Below, piece by piece: positions 17,026-25,572 of a DNA stretch of 64,000 nt (position 1 is the stretch's first letter; each line of letters begins with the position of its first letter). A program made the translations under genes and the position numbers. The notes under the pieces are model-generated. The model was not told the origin of the DNA. It did not search any database and worked only from the letters and a program-made list of their open reading frames with translations. This stretch comes from JBEVJC01 sp040510375 (GTDB taxonomy: Bacteria > Bacteroidota > Bacteroidia > Chitinophagales > Chitinophagaceae), in the NCBI GenBank assembly GCA_040510375.1, contig JBEVJC010000020.1:28012-92011 (forward strand). The letters run 5' to 3'.

Positions 17026-17524
17026 GTCTAAAATCATGCAAAATCATACATTGGAACAAAAGCTTGATTCTGAAGTTGCCGTACTGATCAGCAACACTGT
17101 TTTTTATTCAAAAGGCCAGGCTAAAAAAATCAGGTTTGCGGAGTTATTCGACAATAAATTTTTGCTTATTTCACTAATCAACAATGGGATACCCTACTCG
17201 TTTTTTTCCCTTATTCAAACCTATACACCATTGGAAGAGAAAGACTGGACCAGTATCCTGGACCTCACCTCAAAATCCCTCCAGAGATATAAAGCAGGAT
17301 CAAAGCAGTTTGGGCCTTTGCAGTCAGAAAAAATTATCGAAATGGCGGAGGTGACCAATATTGGCCTTGAAGTATTCCGGGATATGGAAAAATTCAGTCT
17401 CTGGCTTGATACGCCAAGTTTTGCTTTAGGTAAAATGAAACCCAAGGATCTCCTGAAAGATTCCTATGGGAAGGAATTGGTTTTAGGCGAATTGGTTCGT
17501 ATTAACTACGGAATTTTTGCCTGA
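17024..17524 (+). CDS. Xre/MbcA/ParS-type antitoxin (DUF2384)
   Basis: 166 residues. The N-terminal two thirds is helical with the Xre-like DNA-binding region (ISLINNGIPYSFFSLIQTYTP and SKSLQRYKAGSKQ). The C-terminus is the toxin-binding DUF2384 motif: FSLWLDTPSFALGKMKPKDLL, then GELVRINYGIFA. In characterised pairs the antitoxin blocks the toxin's NAD+ pocket with its C-terminal tail, and the complex represses its own promoter. Start chosen at ATG 17024, which follows a short leader and lies inside the inverted repeat. Its stop codon shares one base with the toxin's ATG, so the two are translationally coupled. Confidence 0.88.
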   Translation: MSKIMQNHTLEQKLDSEVAVLISNTVFYSKGQAKKIRFAELFDNKFLLISLINNGIPYSFFSLIQTYTPLEEKDWTSILDLTSKSLQRYKAGSKQFGPLQSEKIIEMAEVTNIGLEVFRDMEKFSLWLDTPSFALGKMKPKDLLKDSYGKELVLGELVRINYGIFA

Positions 17525-17982
17525 TGGAAGTTTATCGTTTATCCAGGGAAATTTATGCGAGACCACTAAACGGTAAAGGGGCTGCAATAAAGGGTGCCCG
17601 CTGGAATCCAATTGGGGTGGAACTGATATACTCTGCTTCAAACAGATCACTTGCAATGGCTGAAGTCGCTGTTCATCTGACAATGGCAACTCTACCGGGT
17701 GACTATGTAATGACAACTATTTTTGTGCCGGATGATATTTCTATTGAACGTGTACTACCGGTTGATCTTCCGGTTAACTGGAACAGTTTTCCTTATTCAA
17801 CATCAACACATACGATTGGAGAAAAATTTGTAAACAAGGGGACTTCATGTATCCTGAAAGTGCCTTCAGCTGTGACAAGGGGCGACTTTAATTTTTTAAT
17901 AAATCCTGCCCATAAGGATTTTCGCAGGATAAAAATTGTAGAGATAATAAAATTTCCATTCGATAACCGGATATTTAAATAA
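17524..17982 (+). CDS. RES-domain toxin (NAD+-degrading type)
   Basis: 152 residues, a single RES domain. The family's conserved residues are present: R26 in GARWNP, Y36 in LIYSAS, E47 in MAEVAV, and S115 in LKVPSAV, followed by NFLINPAH. Characterised RES toxins (for example MbcT and the Res/Xre pairs) break down NAD+ by phosphorolysis or hydrolysis and halt growth. All key positions look intact, so the protein is probably active unless neutralised by the antitoxin encoded immediately upstream with one-base overlap. The antitoxin-first order is the usual one for this class. The pair may stabilise the region or act in phage defence; the window does not show which. Confidence 0.9.
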   Translation: MEVYRLSREIYARPLNGKGAAIKGARWNPIGVELIYSASNRSLAMAEVAVHLTMATLPGDYVMTTIFVPDDISIERVLPVDLPVNWNSFPYSTSTHTIGEKFVNKGTSCILKVPSAVTRGDFNFLINPAHKDFRRIKIVEIIKFPFDNRIFK

Positions 17983-18036
17983 TTATAACCTGGTTGCAGC
18001 CACATTTTTTCCCGGCACAACTGCACGCGTTCACAT

Positions 18037-18312
18037 TCAATGCCTGTAATTCGTTTGCTTTAGTTGTTGCGCATGGTGTTTGGCATCATCATTCACAAAC
18101 TCACCCGCAATTGCACTATGGCCATATGCAAGCACAGTACTATGAGCAGCCTGGTGAAGATCGCCCGACTGGTAAAATGCTGCTGCGTTTAAATGATGCT
18201 TCGCAGCCTCCTGGTAATGCTCCGCTGCCTGTTTGTGATTCTCGATTATCAATTTACTGGCTCTTGATTGCCTTGCAGTTTTCGCTGGTGTTTTTTTCTT
18301 TTTGCTGGCCAT
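18037..18312 (-). CDS. Small basic histidine-rich helical protein
   Basis: 91 residues. A Lys-rich N-terminus (MASKKKKTPAKTA) is followed by a predicted long helix. There His and Ala recur at helical spacing (HKQAAEHYQEAAKHHLNAAA, then HQAAHSTVLAYGHSAIAGE and KHHAQQL). No signal peptide or membrane segment. Similar small proteins with KHH/EAA repeats occur in several Gram-negative groups, but I know no demonstrated function. The regular pattern and the clean start make it a convincing gene. Metal or nucleic-acid binding would be a guess from composition only. Convergent with the toxin gene 54 bp away. Confidence 0.65.
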   Translation of the reverse strand: MASKKKKTPAKTARQSRASKLIIENHKQAAEHYQEAAKHHLNAAAFYQSGDLHQAAHSTVLAYGHSAIAGEFVNDDAKHHAQQLKQTNYRH

Positions 18313-18396
18313 GGCTACCTGGGTTTAAAACACAAAGGTATTGTCCCGTCCAGGTCAGTATTTATACAAATGGTATAGAATGTTGCAATAATCCAA

Positions 18397-18567
18397 CATC
18401 CCTGCGGATGGGAAATTGAATACGCGGTTAAATTATTATTGCTGAACGCCAACATGAATGAAGCGCAGATCAGCAAGGGCGCCATCCCAACGGATCGGAA
18501 GTTGAATACGTGGTAAAACCATTATTGCTGAATGCCCAACATAAATGAGCCGCAGATATATCAGGGC
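18397..18567. repeat. Imperfect tandem pair, 86-bp period, intergenic
   Basis: Copies run 18397-18480 and 18483-18567. Shared landmarks in order are CATCCC, TTGAATACG, TTATTGCTGAA and GCGCAGAT/CCGCAGAT. I estimate about 80 percent identity with small indels. Neither strand keeps an open frame through both copies. The rest of 18313-18603 shows nothing else I recognise. Confidence 0.75.
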
Positions 18568-18603
18568 CTCCGTTTCTAAAGTAGAACTACCGGTTCAACC
18601 CAA

Positions 18604-20184
18604 TCAGTGAACCAGTGTATAACTAAACAACAACGAAACATCCGGATCAACCTGTATGCCGGTTGGTTCGGATGTAACGGGTATCCGGAAAGTTTGATCC
18701 CGCTGGCTCAGATCCAGTTTTATCACCTGGGTTTTTCCATCGGTTGTTTTGATCCCTATTTCCAAAGCCACCACAAACAGGTTAACCTGTAGCTGCTTCA
18801 CATCAATTTGCAATGACACCGCTTCCTTATTATACGTCCATTTCAAACCAAGGTCGGGTTGCCCGGGCAACCGCAGCCACTGATGGAAGAATGTATCAAG
18901 GGGTTTACCAATTATTTTTTCAAACACCTGTTGCAGGTCTTTTGAAGTTGCATTCTTTCCTGCATAGGTCCTGTAATATTCGCGGATCCCTTTCTGAAAC
19001 AATGAATCACCAACCTGCCTGTGTAACATATGCAGGATCCATGATCCTTTTTTGTAACTATTGACGTTGAGCAGTTCCATCATTTTTGATACCGTATCAA
19101 TTACCGTCAGTTTATTTGAACGGGAAAAGGCAATGATGTCTTTGCGGTCTTTCGCCATGGCCTGGTTCAGACTATCACTGCCATATTTTGAACCGATAAA
19201 GAGATGGGTCATGTAGGTAGCGAATCCCTCACTAAGCCAGGCCTGTGAGAAATCTGTTTCCGTAACCATATCACCAAAATACTGGTGGGCCGTTTCATGC
19301 GCGATCAATGACTCATTATCGGCCTTGCCGTTTACCGAATTCTCATAATAAAAGATTGCACTTGCGTTCTCCATACCGCCGAAAATAGTTTTCGATTGCA
19401 CGTTCGCCAGTTTTTTAAAAGGGAACGGACCGATATAGTTACTGAGCCACTGGACAATCGGCGGTGCAATGCCATAGTCCCTGAAACCTTCGGTTTTGTT
19501 TTCCGGGAAAACCCAGGAGGAAATGGGTACCGATCCCACCATACCGGACTGCTGAACGGCGAAGTCAGCCACACCGATCACCATGATCTTTGTTGGCAGC
19601 GGGATCTCTTCTTTATAATAGGTTTTCTTTCTGCCGCCACCAAGATTTTCCTGTTTGATCATTATTCCATTGGACACCACCTGGTAATGATCCGGAGCTG
19701 TAACAATAAACTCCACCGCTGCCTTGTCTGCCGGATCATCCACGCAAGGGATCCATTCATGTGCACGGTTGGGCCAGTTATCAGAGAAGAAAGTGCGCTT
19801 GCCAAATTTGTTTTTTGAAATAATGAGTCCATCTACCGGCAGGCCAGCATATTTAATAAGAATATGGAAGGATTTATTTTTTTTACCTGACCCGCCAAGG
19901 TCCACCAGGACCCGGTCGTTTTTTTGTTCAAATAGTAATGACTTGTTTTCTGACAACACCGATGAAACCGTAAATCCAATCTTCCTCGCGGCCTGCCTTA
20001 AATCAAAACTGACTATCTGCGTATCTGATAAACAGGTAAACCAGATGGTAGCCTTACCGGAAATGCTATCTGATTTGTCCGACAACTCAATGTCAAACAC
20101 ATAACTGCTGACATCGATGGTTCGTTGGGATTGCGCGGCTATATGTAACAGGACAAATGCAAAAAGGAAAGATAAAAATTTCAT
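18604..20184 (-). CDS. M1-family zinc aminopeptidase (exported)
   Basis: 526 residues with a signal peptide (hydrophobic residues 3-18, cleavage near AQSQ). The N-terminal beta domain is followed by the catalytic domain: GGMENASAIFYY (about 268) binds the peptide N-terminus and HETAHQYFGD (about 296) is the HExxH zinc site. The downstream glutamate is in WLSEGFATY, the third zinc ligand. It lacks the large C-terminal helical domain of PepN, as do many short Bacteroidota members. It would trim peptides in the periplasm or outside the cell. Single gene; a mutS-like gene follows upstream on the same strand 39 bp away, so transcription may be shared. Confidence 0.92.
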   Translation of the reverse strand: MKFLSFLFAFVLLHIAAQSQRTIDVSSYVFDIELSDKSDSISGKATIWFTCLSDTQIVSFDLRQAARKIGFTVSSVLSENKSLLFEQKNDRVLVDLGGSGKKNKSFHILIKYAGLPVDGLIISKNKFGKRTFFSDNWPNRAHEWIPCVDDPADKAAVEFIVTAPDHYQVVSNGIMIKQENLGGGRKKTYYKEEIPLPTKIMVIGVADFAVQQSGMVGSVPISSWVFPENKTEGFRDYGIAPPIVQWLSNYIGPFPFKKLANVQSKTIFGGMENASAIFYYENSVNGKADNESLIAHETAHQYFGDMVTETDFSQAWLSEGFATYMTHLFIGSKYGSDSLNQAMAKDRKDIIAFSRSNKLTVIDTVSKMMELLNVNSYKKGSWILHMLHRQVGDSLFQKGIREYYRTYAGKNATSKDLQQVFEKIIGKPLDTFFHQWLRLPGQPDLGLKWTYNKEAVSLQIDVKQLQVNLFVVALEIGIKTTDGKTQVIKLDLSQRDQTFRIPVTSEPTGIQVDPDVSLLFSYTLVH

Positions 20185-20223
20185 CAGGTTTGATTAATGT
20201 TCGGAATACAAAGATAAACACGG

Positions 20224-21540
20224 TCACAGGTTATCCAGCATCTCCACTACTTTTTCCCGTTTTAGGATTACGTATCCGATCCGGTCGTTGCTGATCCCGT
20301 CTTTCAGCTGGTAACTGAAACTCAGCTGGTCATTTTCCACCGTGGTCTCAAAATATTTAAAGGAAATATTGGGGATATCATTCAGCTCACGACCAATTTC
20401 ATATAAATGGGTGGAAAGGATAAACAAGGAATTCCTGATTTTGATAAATCCTTTGATAACAGCCAACGAACACTTCATAGCATCTTCCACATTGGTTCCC
20501 TTGAATAACTCATCGATCAGCACCAGCCATTTTTTTCCGTTATTGATTTTTTCAATGGTGTTTTTGATCCGCTGCACTTCGTTAAAGAAAAAACTTTCAC
20601 CGCGTGCAATATTATCTGTAACGTTTATATTGCTGAGCAGTCCGTCGAACAGGGTTAAAGTCATACCTGCGGCCGGGACACCCATTCCAAGATGTGCAAG
20701 GAATACAGCGGTCCCCACCGATTTGATCAGCGTGCTTTTGCCGGCCATATTGGCACCCGTAAGAAACAGGAAATTTTGTTCCGGATCCATCTGGAGATCA
20801 TAGGCCACCGGATCGGGCAACAGCAGGTGATATAAACCTTTTGCATCCACCAGTGGTGTAACGGAGTCTTTGAATTCCGGGAATACCAGTTTGTATGTTT
20901 TTACCGCCATGGCCATCGAATACCAGGCGTCAATCCGGCTGTAAATATCGATTAACTCCAGGATCCGTAACCGAAACCCGACACGTGTCTGTTGTCCATA
21001 GAACAAGTTTTCGCGGATGCTGAAACGCACACCTGCGTCGGTTTTTGAAAGATCCCGGAGTGATGGTTGCTGTAACAGACCAGCAATCCGTTCGATATAG
21101 ATCCTGATATTTGAAGGCAGTTCCACTGTTTCAAATAGCGCTACAATCTTTCCAAGGCCACGAAAAAAATCCGCAAAATGGGAAACAGAATATTTGACCA
21201 TTGAATAGTCTTCACTATGCAGCCACTTATAGGAAAGACTATTAAAATTATTCAGTCGGGTGGAAATGGGATCCAGCGGGTAATCGAGGAATTTTTCCAT
21301 TACCAGGATCGTTCCATTACTGATCTCATTGGGCCATTGATCCACGTGCGCCATCAGTGTCCGGATAACCTCCTGCGTGCCGCGGATCTGTTGCAGGTTA
21401 TCCAATGGCTGCGTAAAAAAATAACGCAGCCATTCTTTTCCTCCGGTGGTGCGCGTGAAGTTCAGTTTGTGAAAAATAGAAAACTCTTCTTCCTGGTGGA
21501 AGATGGAGATATCATTGAAAGAGATCGCGTCTATCTGCAT
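20224..21540 (-). CDS. MutS-like ATPase lacking the mismatch-recognition domains
   Basis: 438 residues, about half the length of MutS. The C-terminal half is the MutS ABC-type ATPase: Walker A TGANMAGKSTLIK (about 258-270), Walker B WLVLIDELFKGTN and a signature-region ARGESFFFNEVQRIKN. The N-terminal half is helical and matches the core/lever part, not the mismatch-reading domain I with its Phe-X-Glu motif. Short MutS relatives of this kind are frequent in Bacteroidota; their role is not established, and no mutL lies nearby. It has no Smr nuclease domain, unlike MutS2. ATPase assignment firm; participation in mismatch repair doubtful. Confidence 0.85.
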   Translation of the reverse strand: MQIDAISFNDISIFHQEEEFSIFHKLNFTRTTGGKEWLRYFFTQPLDNLQQIRGTQEVIRTLMAHVDQWPNEISNGTILVMEKFLDYPLDPISTRLNNFNSLSYKWLHSEDYSMVKYSVSHFADFFRGLGKIVALFETVELPSNIRIYIERIAGLLQQPSLRDLSKTDAGVRFSIRENLFYGQQTRVGFRLRILELIDIYSRIDAWYSMAMAVKTYKLVFPEFKDSVTPLVDAKGLYHLLLPDPVAYDLQMDPEQNFLFLTGANMAGKSTLIKSVGTAVFLAHLGMGVPAAGMTLTLFDGLLSNINVTDNIARGESFFFNEVQRIKNTIEKINNGKKWLVLIDELFKGTNVEDAMKCSLAVIKGFIKIRNSLFILSTHLYEIGRELNDIPNISFKYFETTVENDQLSFSYQLKDGISNDRIGYVILKREKVVEMLDNL

Positions 21541-21669
21541 ACTGGTCCTTTATTTTTGATCAACTACCCTTCATCCGCTAACATCTTTTCTGCAGGAATC
21601 ATTTTCTGCCTGCCAACATTATGTCCCGTTACAGAAAAAGTTGAGATGATGTACCAATCATTCCAAACC

Positions 21670-23049
21670 TTAACGATCGAACTTCAGGCGTTCACCCATC
21701 ACTGATTCATTCCACACAGGATTCCATATATTCTGCCTGATGTCTTCTGTTTTTTGTTCAAAAACCAGTCGCCCGCTGACAAACGTATGCGTTATAGCGG
21801 AGCCGAATTTTTTCCCTTCAAACGGGCTCCAACCGCATTTGTACTGTATTGAATCTTTAGTGACAAGTGATCCGCCTTCCAGATCCACTATCACCAGGTC
21901 GGCCATATAACCTTCGCGGATATATCCGCGGTCCTTTACCTGGAAACAGTCGGCCACAGCGTGACACATTTTTTCTGCAATCTTCGGAAGGCTGATCATT
22001 CCTTCGCGGTAATATTCCAGCATCAGTAATAGTGAATGCTGGACAAGGGGAACACCGGCATGTGCCTTTTCATAACCACCACTTTTTTCTTCCACCGTAT
22101 GTGGTGCATGGTCCGTAGCAATCACATCCAGCCGGTCATCCAGCAAGCCCTTCCATAACGCCTCTTTATGATGAGGGGCCTTGATGGCAGGGTTACATTT
22201 TATTTTATTTCCCAGGGTTTCATAATCATTGCTGGTAAAATGCAGGTGATGCACACATACCTCGGCAGTGATCCTTTTTTCTTTCAGGGGAAACATATTG
22301 CCAAACAACTGTAATTCCTTTTCCGTACTGATATGGAGGATATGTAAACGGGTATCGTATTTCTTCGCCAGCTGCACGGCATAAAAAGATGATTCGAAAC
22401 AGGCTTCTTCATTGCGGATCACGGGGTGATCAGCCGCCGTAAGTTCCCTGCCGCTTGTGCGGAGTGCTGCAAGGTTCTGGCGGATGATCCGTTCGTCCTC
22501 ACAATGGGTGGCGATGAGTAATTCACTTTCCCCGAAAACTTTCTCCAGGGTAAGCGGATTGTCCACCAGCAGGTTTCCGGTAGAGGATCCCATAAAAATC
22601 TTGATCCCGCAGATGTCTGATTTATGTTTGTTTGCCATTAATGCCTGTTCGGCATTCTCATTGGAGGTGCCGATATAAAATGAATAATTGGCAAGTGAAG
22701 ACCTGGAAGCGATGGCATATTTTTCTTCCAGCAGTTCAAGTGTATAGGCCGGTGGAACAGTATTCGGCATTTCCATAAAACTGGTAACACCACCTGCAAC
22801 AGCGGCTTTTGATTCCGTGGCGATGGTTGCCTTATGTGTCAGGCCCGGTTCCCTGAAATGAACCTGGTCGTCGATCACACCGGGAAAAAGAAACCTGCCT
22901 GTTCCATCGATTATCTCCACATTAAGTCCTTCTCCCGGATCGATCGTAGGGTCCAGCCTTTCGATCTTTCCGTTTTTTATCAGTACATCCATGATACTGA
23001 TAGTTCCTTCATTGACAACCTGTATACTTTTTATCAGATATATTTCCAT
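21670..23049 (-). CDS. pyrC: Dihydroorotase, class I (Bacteroidota type)
   Basis: 459 residues, amidohydrolase fold. Catalyses the third pyrimidine step, carbamoyl-aspartate to dihydroorotate. Motifs: IDDQVHFREPG (about 60), GIKIFMGSS with the lysine that is carboxylated in the family, two metal histidines in ATHCEDE and LHILHIST, and ATDHAPH with the catalytic aspartate. The first HxH histidine, present in Escherichia and Bacillus enzymes, is glutamine here (QVH). I recall the same change in other Bacteroidota dihydroorotases, so I read it as lineage-typical, not as inactivation. Divergent from the outer-membrane protein gene at 23082 with only 32 bp between the starts. Confidence 0.92.
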   Translation of the reverse strand: MEIYLIKSIQVVNEGTISIMDVLIKNGKIERLDPTIDPGEGLNVEIIDGTGRFLFPGVIDDQVHFREPGLTHKATIATESKAAVAGGVTSFMEMPNTVPPAYTLELLEEKYAIASRSSLANYSFYIGTSNENAEQALMANKHKSDICGIKIFMGSSTGNLLVDNPLTLEKVFGESELLIATHCEDERIIRQNLAALRTSGRELTAADHPVIRNEEACFESSFYAVQLAKKYDTRLHILHISTEKELQLFGNMFPLKEKRITAEVCVHHLHFTSNDYETLGNKIKCNPAIKAPHHKEALWKGLLDDRLDVIATDHAPHTVEEKSGGYEKAHAGVPLVQHSLLLMLEYYREGMISLPKIAEKMCHAVADCFQVKDRGYIREGYMADLVIVDLEGGSLVTKDSIQYKCGWSPFEGKKFGSAITHTFVSGRLVFEQKTEDIRQNIWNPVWNESVMGERLKFDR

Positions 23050-23081
23050 ATTTTGCTGTGTATTATTCTAAATAGGCGGAG

Positions 23082-24770
23082 ATGCAATTTAAAAAAACCC
23101 TACAAAGACTGCTTGTATTTATTTTTCCAATCGCGGCCCAGGGTCAGACTACCTTCCTGGCCCAGGGTGATAAACAGAATATCCTTGTAGAGCGGCTGGA
23201 GATCAAGGCGTCGACAGATTCGGTACTTAACTTTTCCAAAACAAAGCCATTCAGCCGTAATAAATATGTGATAGCGGGTATCAATAGTTACCGGCTGGGC
23301 CGTCCGCAAGGTCTCAGCAGGGTTGATGAATATAATATCAGGAGTGCGCAGATGAATAACCTGGAATACATTCCGGCAGAAGAAAGGGAGGAGTTCAGTA
23401 GCCGCAAACCGATCCTTAAACATTTTTATACCAGTCCTGCCAACCTCTTTGAGGTGCATGTAAAGGACTTTGACCTGGCGGTGAACCCGGTGATCCAGTA
23501 TTCACTTTCAAAAGAGAGCGACAATGACCAGTCGCTGTTCCTGAACACCCGCGGACTTACACTCCGTGGTAATATTTCACAGAAGATCGGATTCTTTGCC
23601 TACATGACCGATAACCAGGAACGTGATCCGGTGTATGTGCAGCAATACATGGCAGAACGCAGTGCTGTACCCGGAGCCGGTTTTTATAAACCTTTTAAAG
23701 CTGCAGGTGGTGCGGATTATTTTGATGCCAGGGGTTACTTCACTTTTAACGCTGCAAAATATATTGACATAACATTCGGTTACGATAAAAATTTTATCGG
23801 CAACGGACACCGGAGTCTTTTCCTGAGTGATTTCGGAGCCAATTATCTTTTCCTCAAACTCAATACCCGGATCTGGAAATTTAATTTCCAGAACATATTC
23901 ATGGAATTGCATAATGCGCATATCCCCGGAGGCGACCGGCTGATCGGAAAAAAATATGCCGCCATGCATCACCTGGATGTAAACCTCGCACGCTGGCTGA
24001 ATGTGGGTTTGTTTGAGGGAGTGGTGTTTGGTCGCACCAACCGGTTCGATTTCTCGTATCTCAATCCGATTATCTTCTATCGCTCCATTGAATCGCAGAA
24101 TGGAAGTTTTGATAATTCTGTTGCAGGACTGGATCTCAAGGCAAACCTGTTTGGTAAATTCCAGTTCTATGGACAGTTCCTGCTGGATGAATTCAGCCTG
24201 ACTGCACTGCGCGATGGTCACGGCTGGTGGGCCAATAAATACGGGATCCAGCTGGGAGCAAAATATATTGATGCTTTTGGAATCAGCAACCTTGACCTGC
24301 AGTTTGAATTTAACAAGGTTCGTCCGTTTACGTATTCCCATCGTGATTCGGTTGCAAATTACACCCACTACAACCAGCCTCTTGCACATCCGCTGATGGC
24401 GAATTTTAATGAAGTGATTGGTATTGCCCGTTACCAGCCCGCACCAAAATGGCTGATCCAGGCGAAGGCAATTTATTACCGGCAGGGACTCGATTCCAAT
24501 GCAAGCAGCAATGGTAGTAATATATTCCTGCCTAACGTTCCGCCATACAGGGAACGCGATTATGGTTACGGGCAAAACTCGGGCTGGTTGACCAATACTT
24601 TTTATGGATCGCTGTTGTTGTCGTATGAAATCCGCGAGAATATGTTCCTGGAGTTTACCGGCATTTACCGCAAGCGCGATACCAGTACCCCGCCAATTAT
24701 ATCAGGCAGTACCACCGTGGCTACAATTGGATTCAGGTGGAATATGCACCGGCGGGAATTTGATTTCTGA
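23082..24770 (+). CDS. Outer-membrane protein of the Wzi/RemB-like type
   Basis: 562 residues with an N-terminal signal (hydrophobic to about residue 22, AQGQ). Many alternating amphipathic strands and frequent aromatic residues predict an outer-membrane beta-barrel; the C-terminus ends in a strand with terminal Phe (RREFDF). Distinctive stretches are LFLNTRGLTLRGNISQKIGF, FAYMTDNQERDPVYVQ and FGYDKNFIGNGHRSLFLSD. These resemble capsule-assembly Wzi-like proteins and the Flavobacterium gliding protein RemB. Without a search I cannot choose between them. No capsule genes are adjacent; a PorT-like T9SS gene is, convergently, 64 bp away. Confidence 0.7.
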   Translation: MQFKKTLQRLLVFIFPIAAQGQTTFLAQGDKQNILVERLEIKASTDSVLNFSKTKPFSRNKYVIAGINSYRLGRPQGLSRVDEYNIRSAQMNNLEYIPAEEREEFSSRKPILKHFYTSPANLFEVHVKDFDLAVNPVIQYSLSKESDNDQSLFLNTRGLTLRGNISQKIGFFAYMTDNQERDPVYVQQYMAERSAVPGAGFYKPFKAAGGADYFDARGYFTFNAAKYIDITFGYDKNFIGNGHRSLFLSDFGANYLFLKLNTRIWKFNFQNIFMELHNAHIPGGDRLIGKKYAAMHHLDVNLARWLNVGLFEGVVFGRTNRFDFSYLNPIIFYRSIESQNGSFDNSVAGLDLKANLFGKFQFYGQFLLDEFSLTALRDGHGWWANKYGIQLGAKYIDAFGISNLDLQFEFNKVRPFTYSHRDSVANYTHYNQPLAHPLMANFNEVIGIARYQPAPKWLIQAKAIYYRQGLDSNASSNGSNIFLPNVPPYRERDYGYGQNSGWLTNTFYGSLLLSYEIRENMFLEFTGIYRKRDTSTPPIISGSTTVATIGFRWNMHRREFDF

Positions 24771-24834
24771 TAAACCAATCCCGGCTAATCATAAATCTTT
24801 ACGTTGTATAAATCCCGTGCGGATCTGAATTAAC

Positions 24835-25572
24835 TCAGCCTTCGATATGGATCGTAAACATGATCGATCTTGACTGGACCTTATCAAATACACTTGAATA
24901 TTTCAGGTTTGGATCACGGCTATGCAGGTTGGGAATTCCGTTACTGAATTTAAGTTCGGGGGAAAAGATAAAACTCTGGAAGAAGAAATTGAAACCCAAT
25001 CCAACCTCGGGACCATAATCAAATGTTTTGATCTTGATAAGTTCTTCGGCCCGTTTAGATCTTGCATTACTGGAAAGATCCATGTCGGCTTTAAATCCGG
25101 CAAGCATGTATACCCTGAAATTTCCGATCCGGTCCGACTGAAGTTTTACCTGGATGGGAAATGAAACGATTACCGATTCCACCTTCTTTGTAATCTCGGT
25201 GAGATTATCTTCCGGGAATTTCAACTGGTAAACAATATCCCTTTCGATAAAGGAAAGTTGCGGATTGAACCGGAGCTGAAAGCGGTTTGACAATCGGGCT
25301 GTAGCAGACAGTCCAAGAGAGAAGCCAATCTTGTTGGTAGGTTCAGCCACCAGTACACTATCGTTCTGCAGGAAATAAGAACTCATCTGGGGATGGAATC
25401 TCGAAGAATTCAAGCCCAGGGAGATGCCGAAATAATATGGTTTGAGATCGTGGTCGTACAGGTTAAGTTCACGTTGTTGCTGGGCAATACTGCTGTTGAA
25501 TGAAAAAATCACTCCGGAAAGGCAGATGATGAGTTTGATCAGCGGGGTCTTCGTCCGGAGTAAATACAACAT
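24835..25572 (-). CDS. porT: PorT/SprT-like outer-membrane barrel (type IX secretion)
   Basis: 245 residues. A signal peptide (hydrophobic 10-28, ending SIAQ) precedes an eight-strand-like barrel with the typical start YYFGISLGLNSSRFHP and end SRSIMFTIHIEG. PorT-like proteins are needed for T9SS assembly in the outer membrane. Its position just downstream of ubiE, with its start overlapping ubiE by 34 nt, is the arrangement I recall for sprT in Flavobacterium. T9SS cargo genes are in this window (DUF1501 protein, metalloprotease), which supports a working system. The overlap suggests translational coupling. Family assignment by fold, motifs and context. Confidence 0.75.
   Translation of the reverse strand: MLYLLRTKTPLIKLIICLSGVIFSFNSSIAQQQRELNLYDHDLKPYYFGISLGLNSSRFHPQMSSYFLQNDSVLVAEPTNKIGFSLGLSATARLSNRFQLRFNPQLSFIERDIVYQLKFPEDNLTEITKKVESVIVSFPIQVKLQSDRIGNFRVYMLAGFKADMDLSSNARSKRAEELIKIKTFDYGPEVGLGFNFFFQSFIFSPELKFSNGIPNLHSRDPNLKYSSVFDKVQSRSIMFTIHIEG

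Noticed and set aside
16874..18312. Prophage or integrated element around the toxin-antitoxin pair
   Set aside because: No integrase, tRNA or attachment repeats; flanks are ordinary chromosomal genes.
23577..24575. 332-codon open frame on the minus strand opposite the Wzi/RemB-like gene
   Set aside because: It is antisense to a convincing outer-membrane gene, has no recognisable family and reads as a by-product of codon bias.
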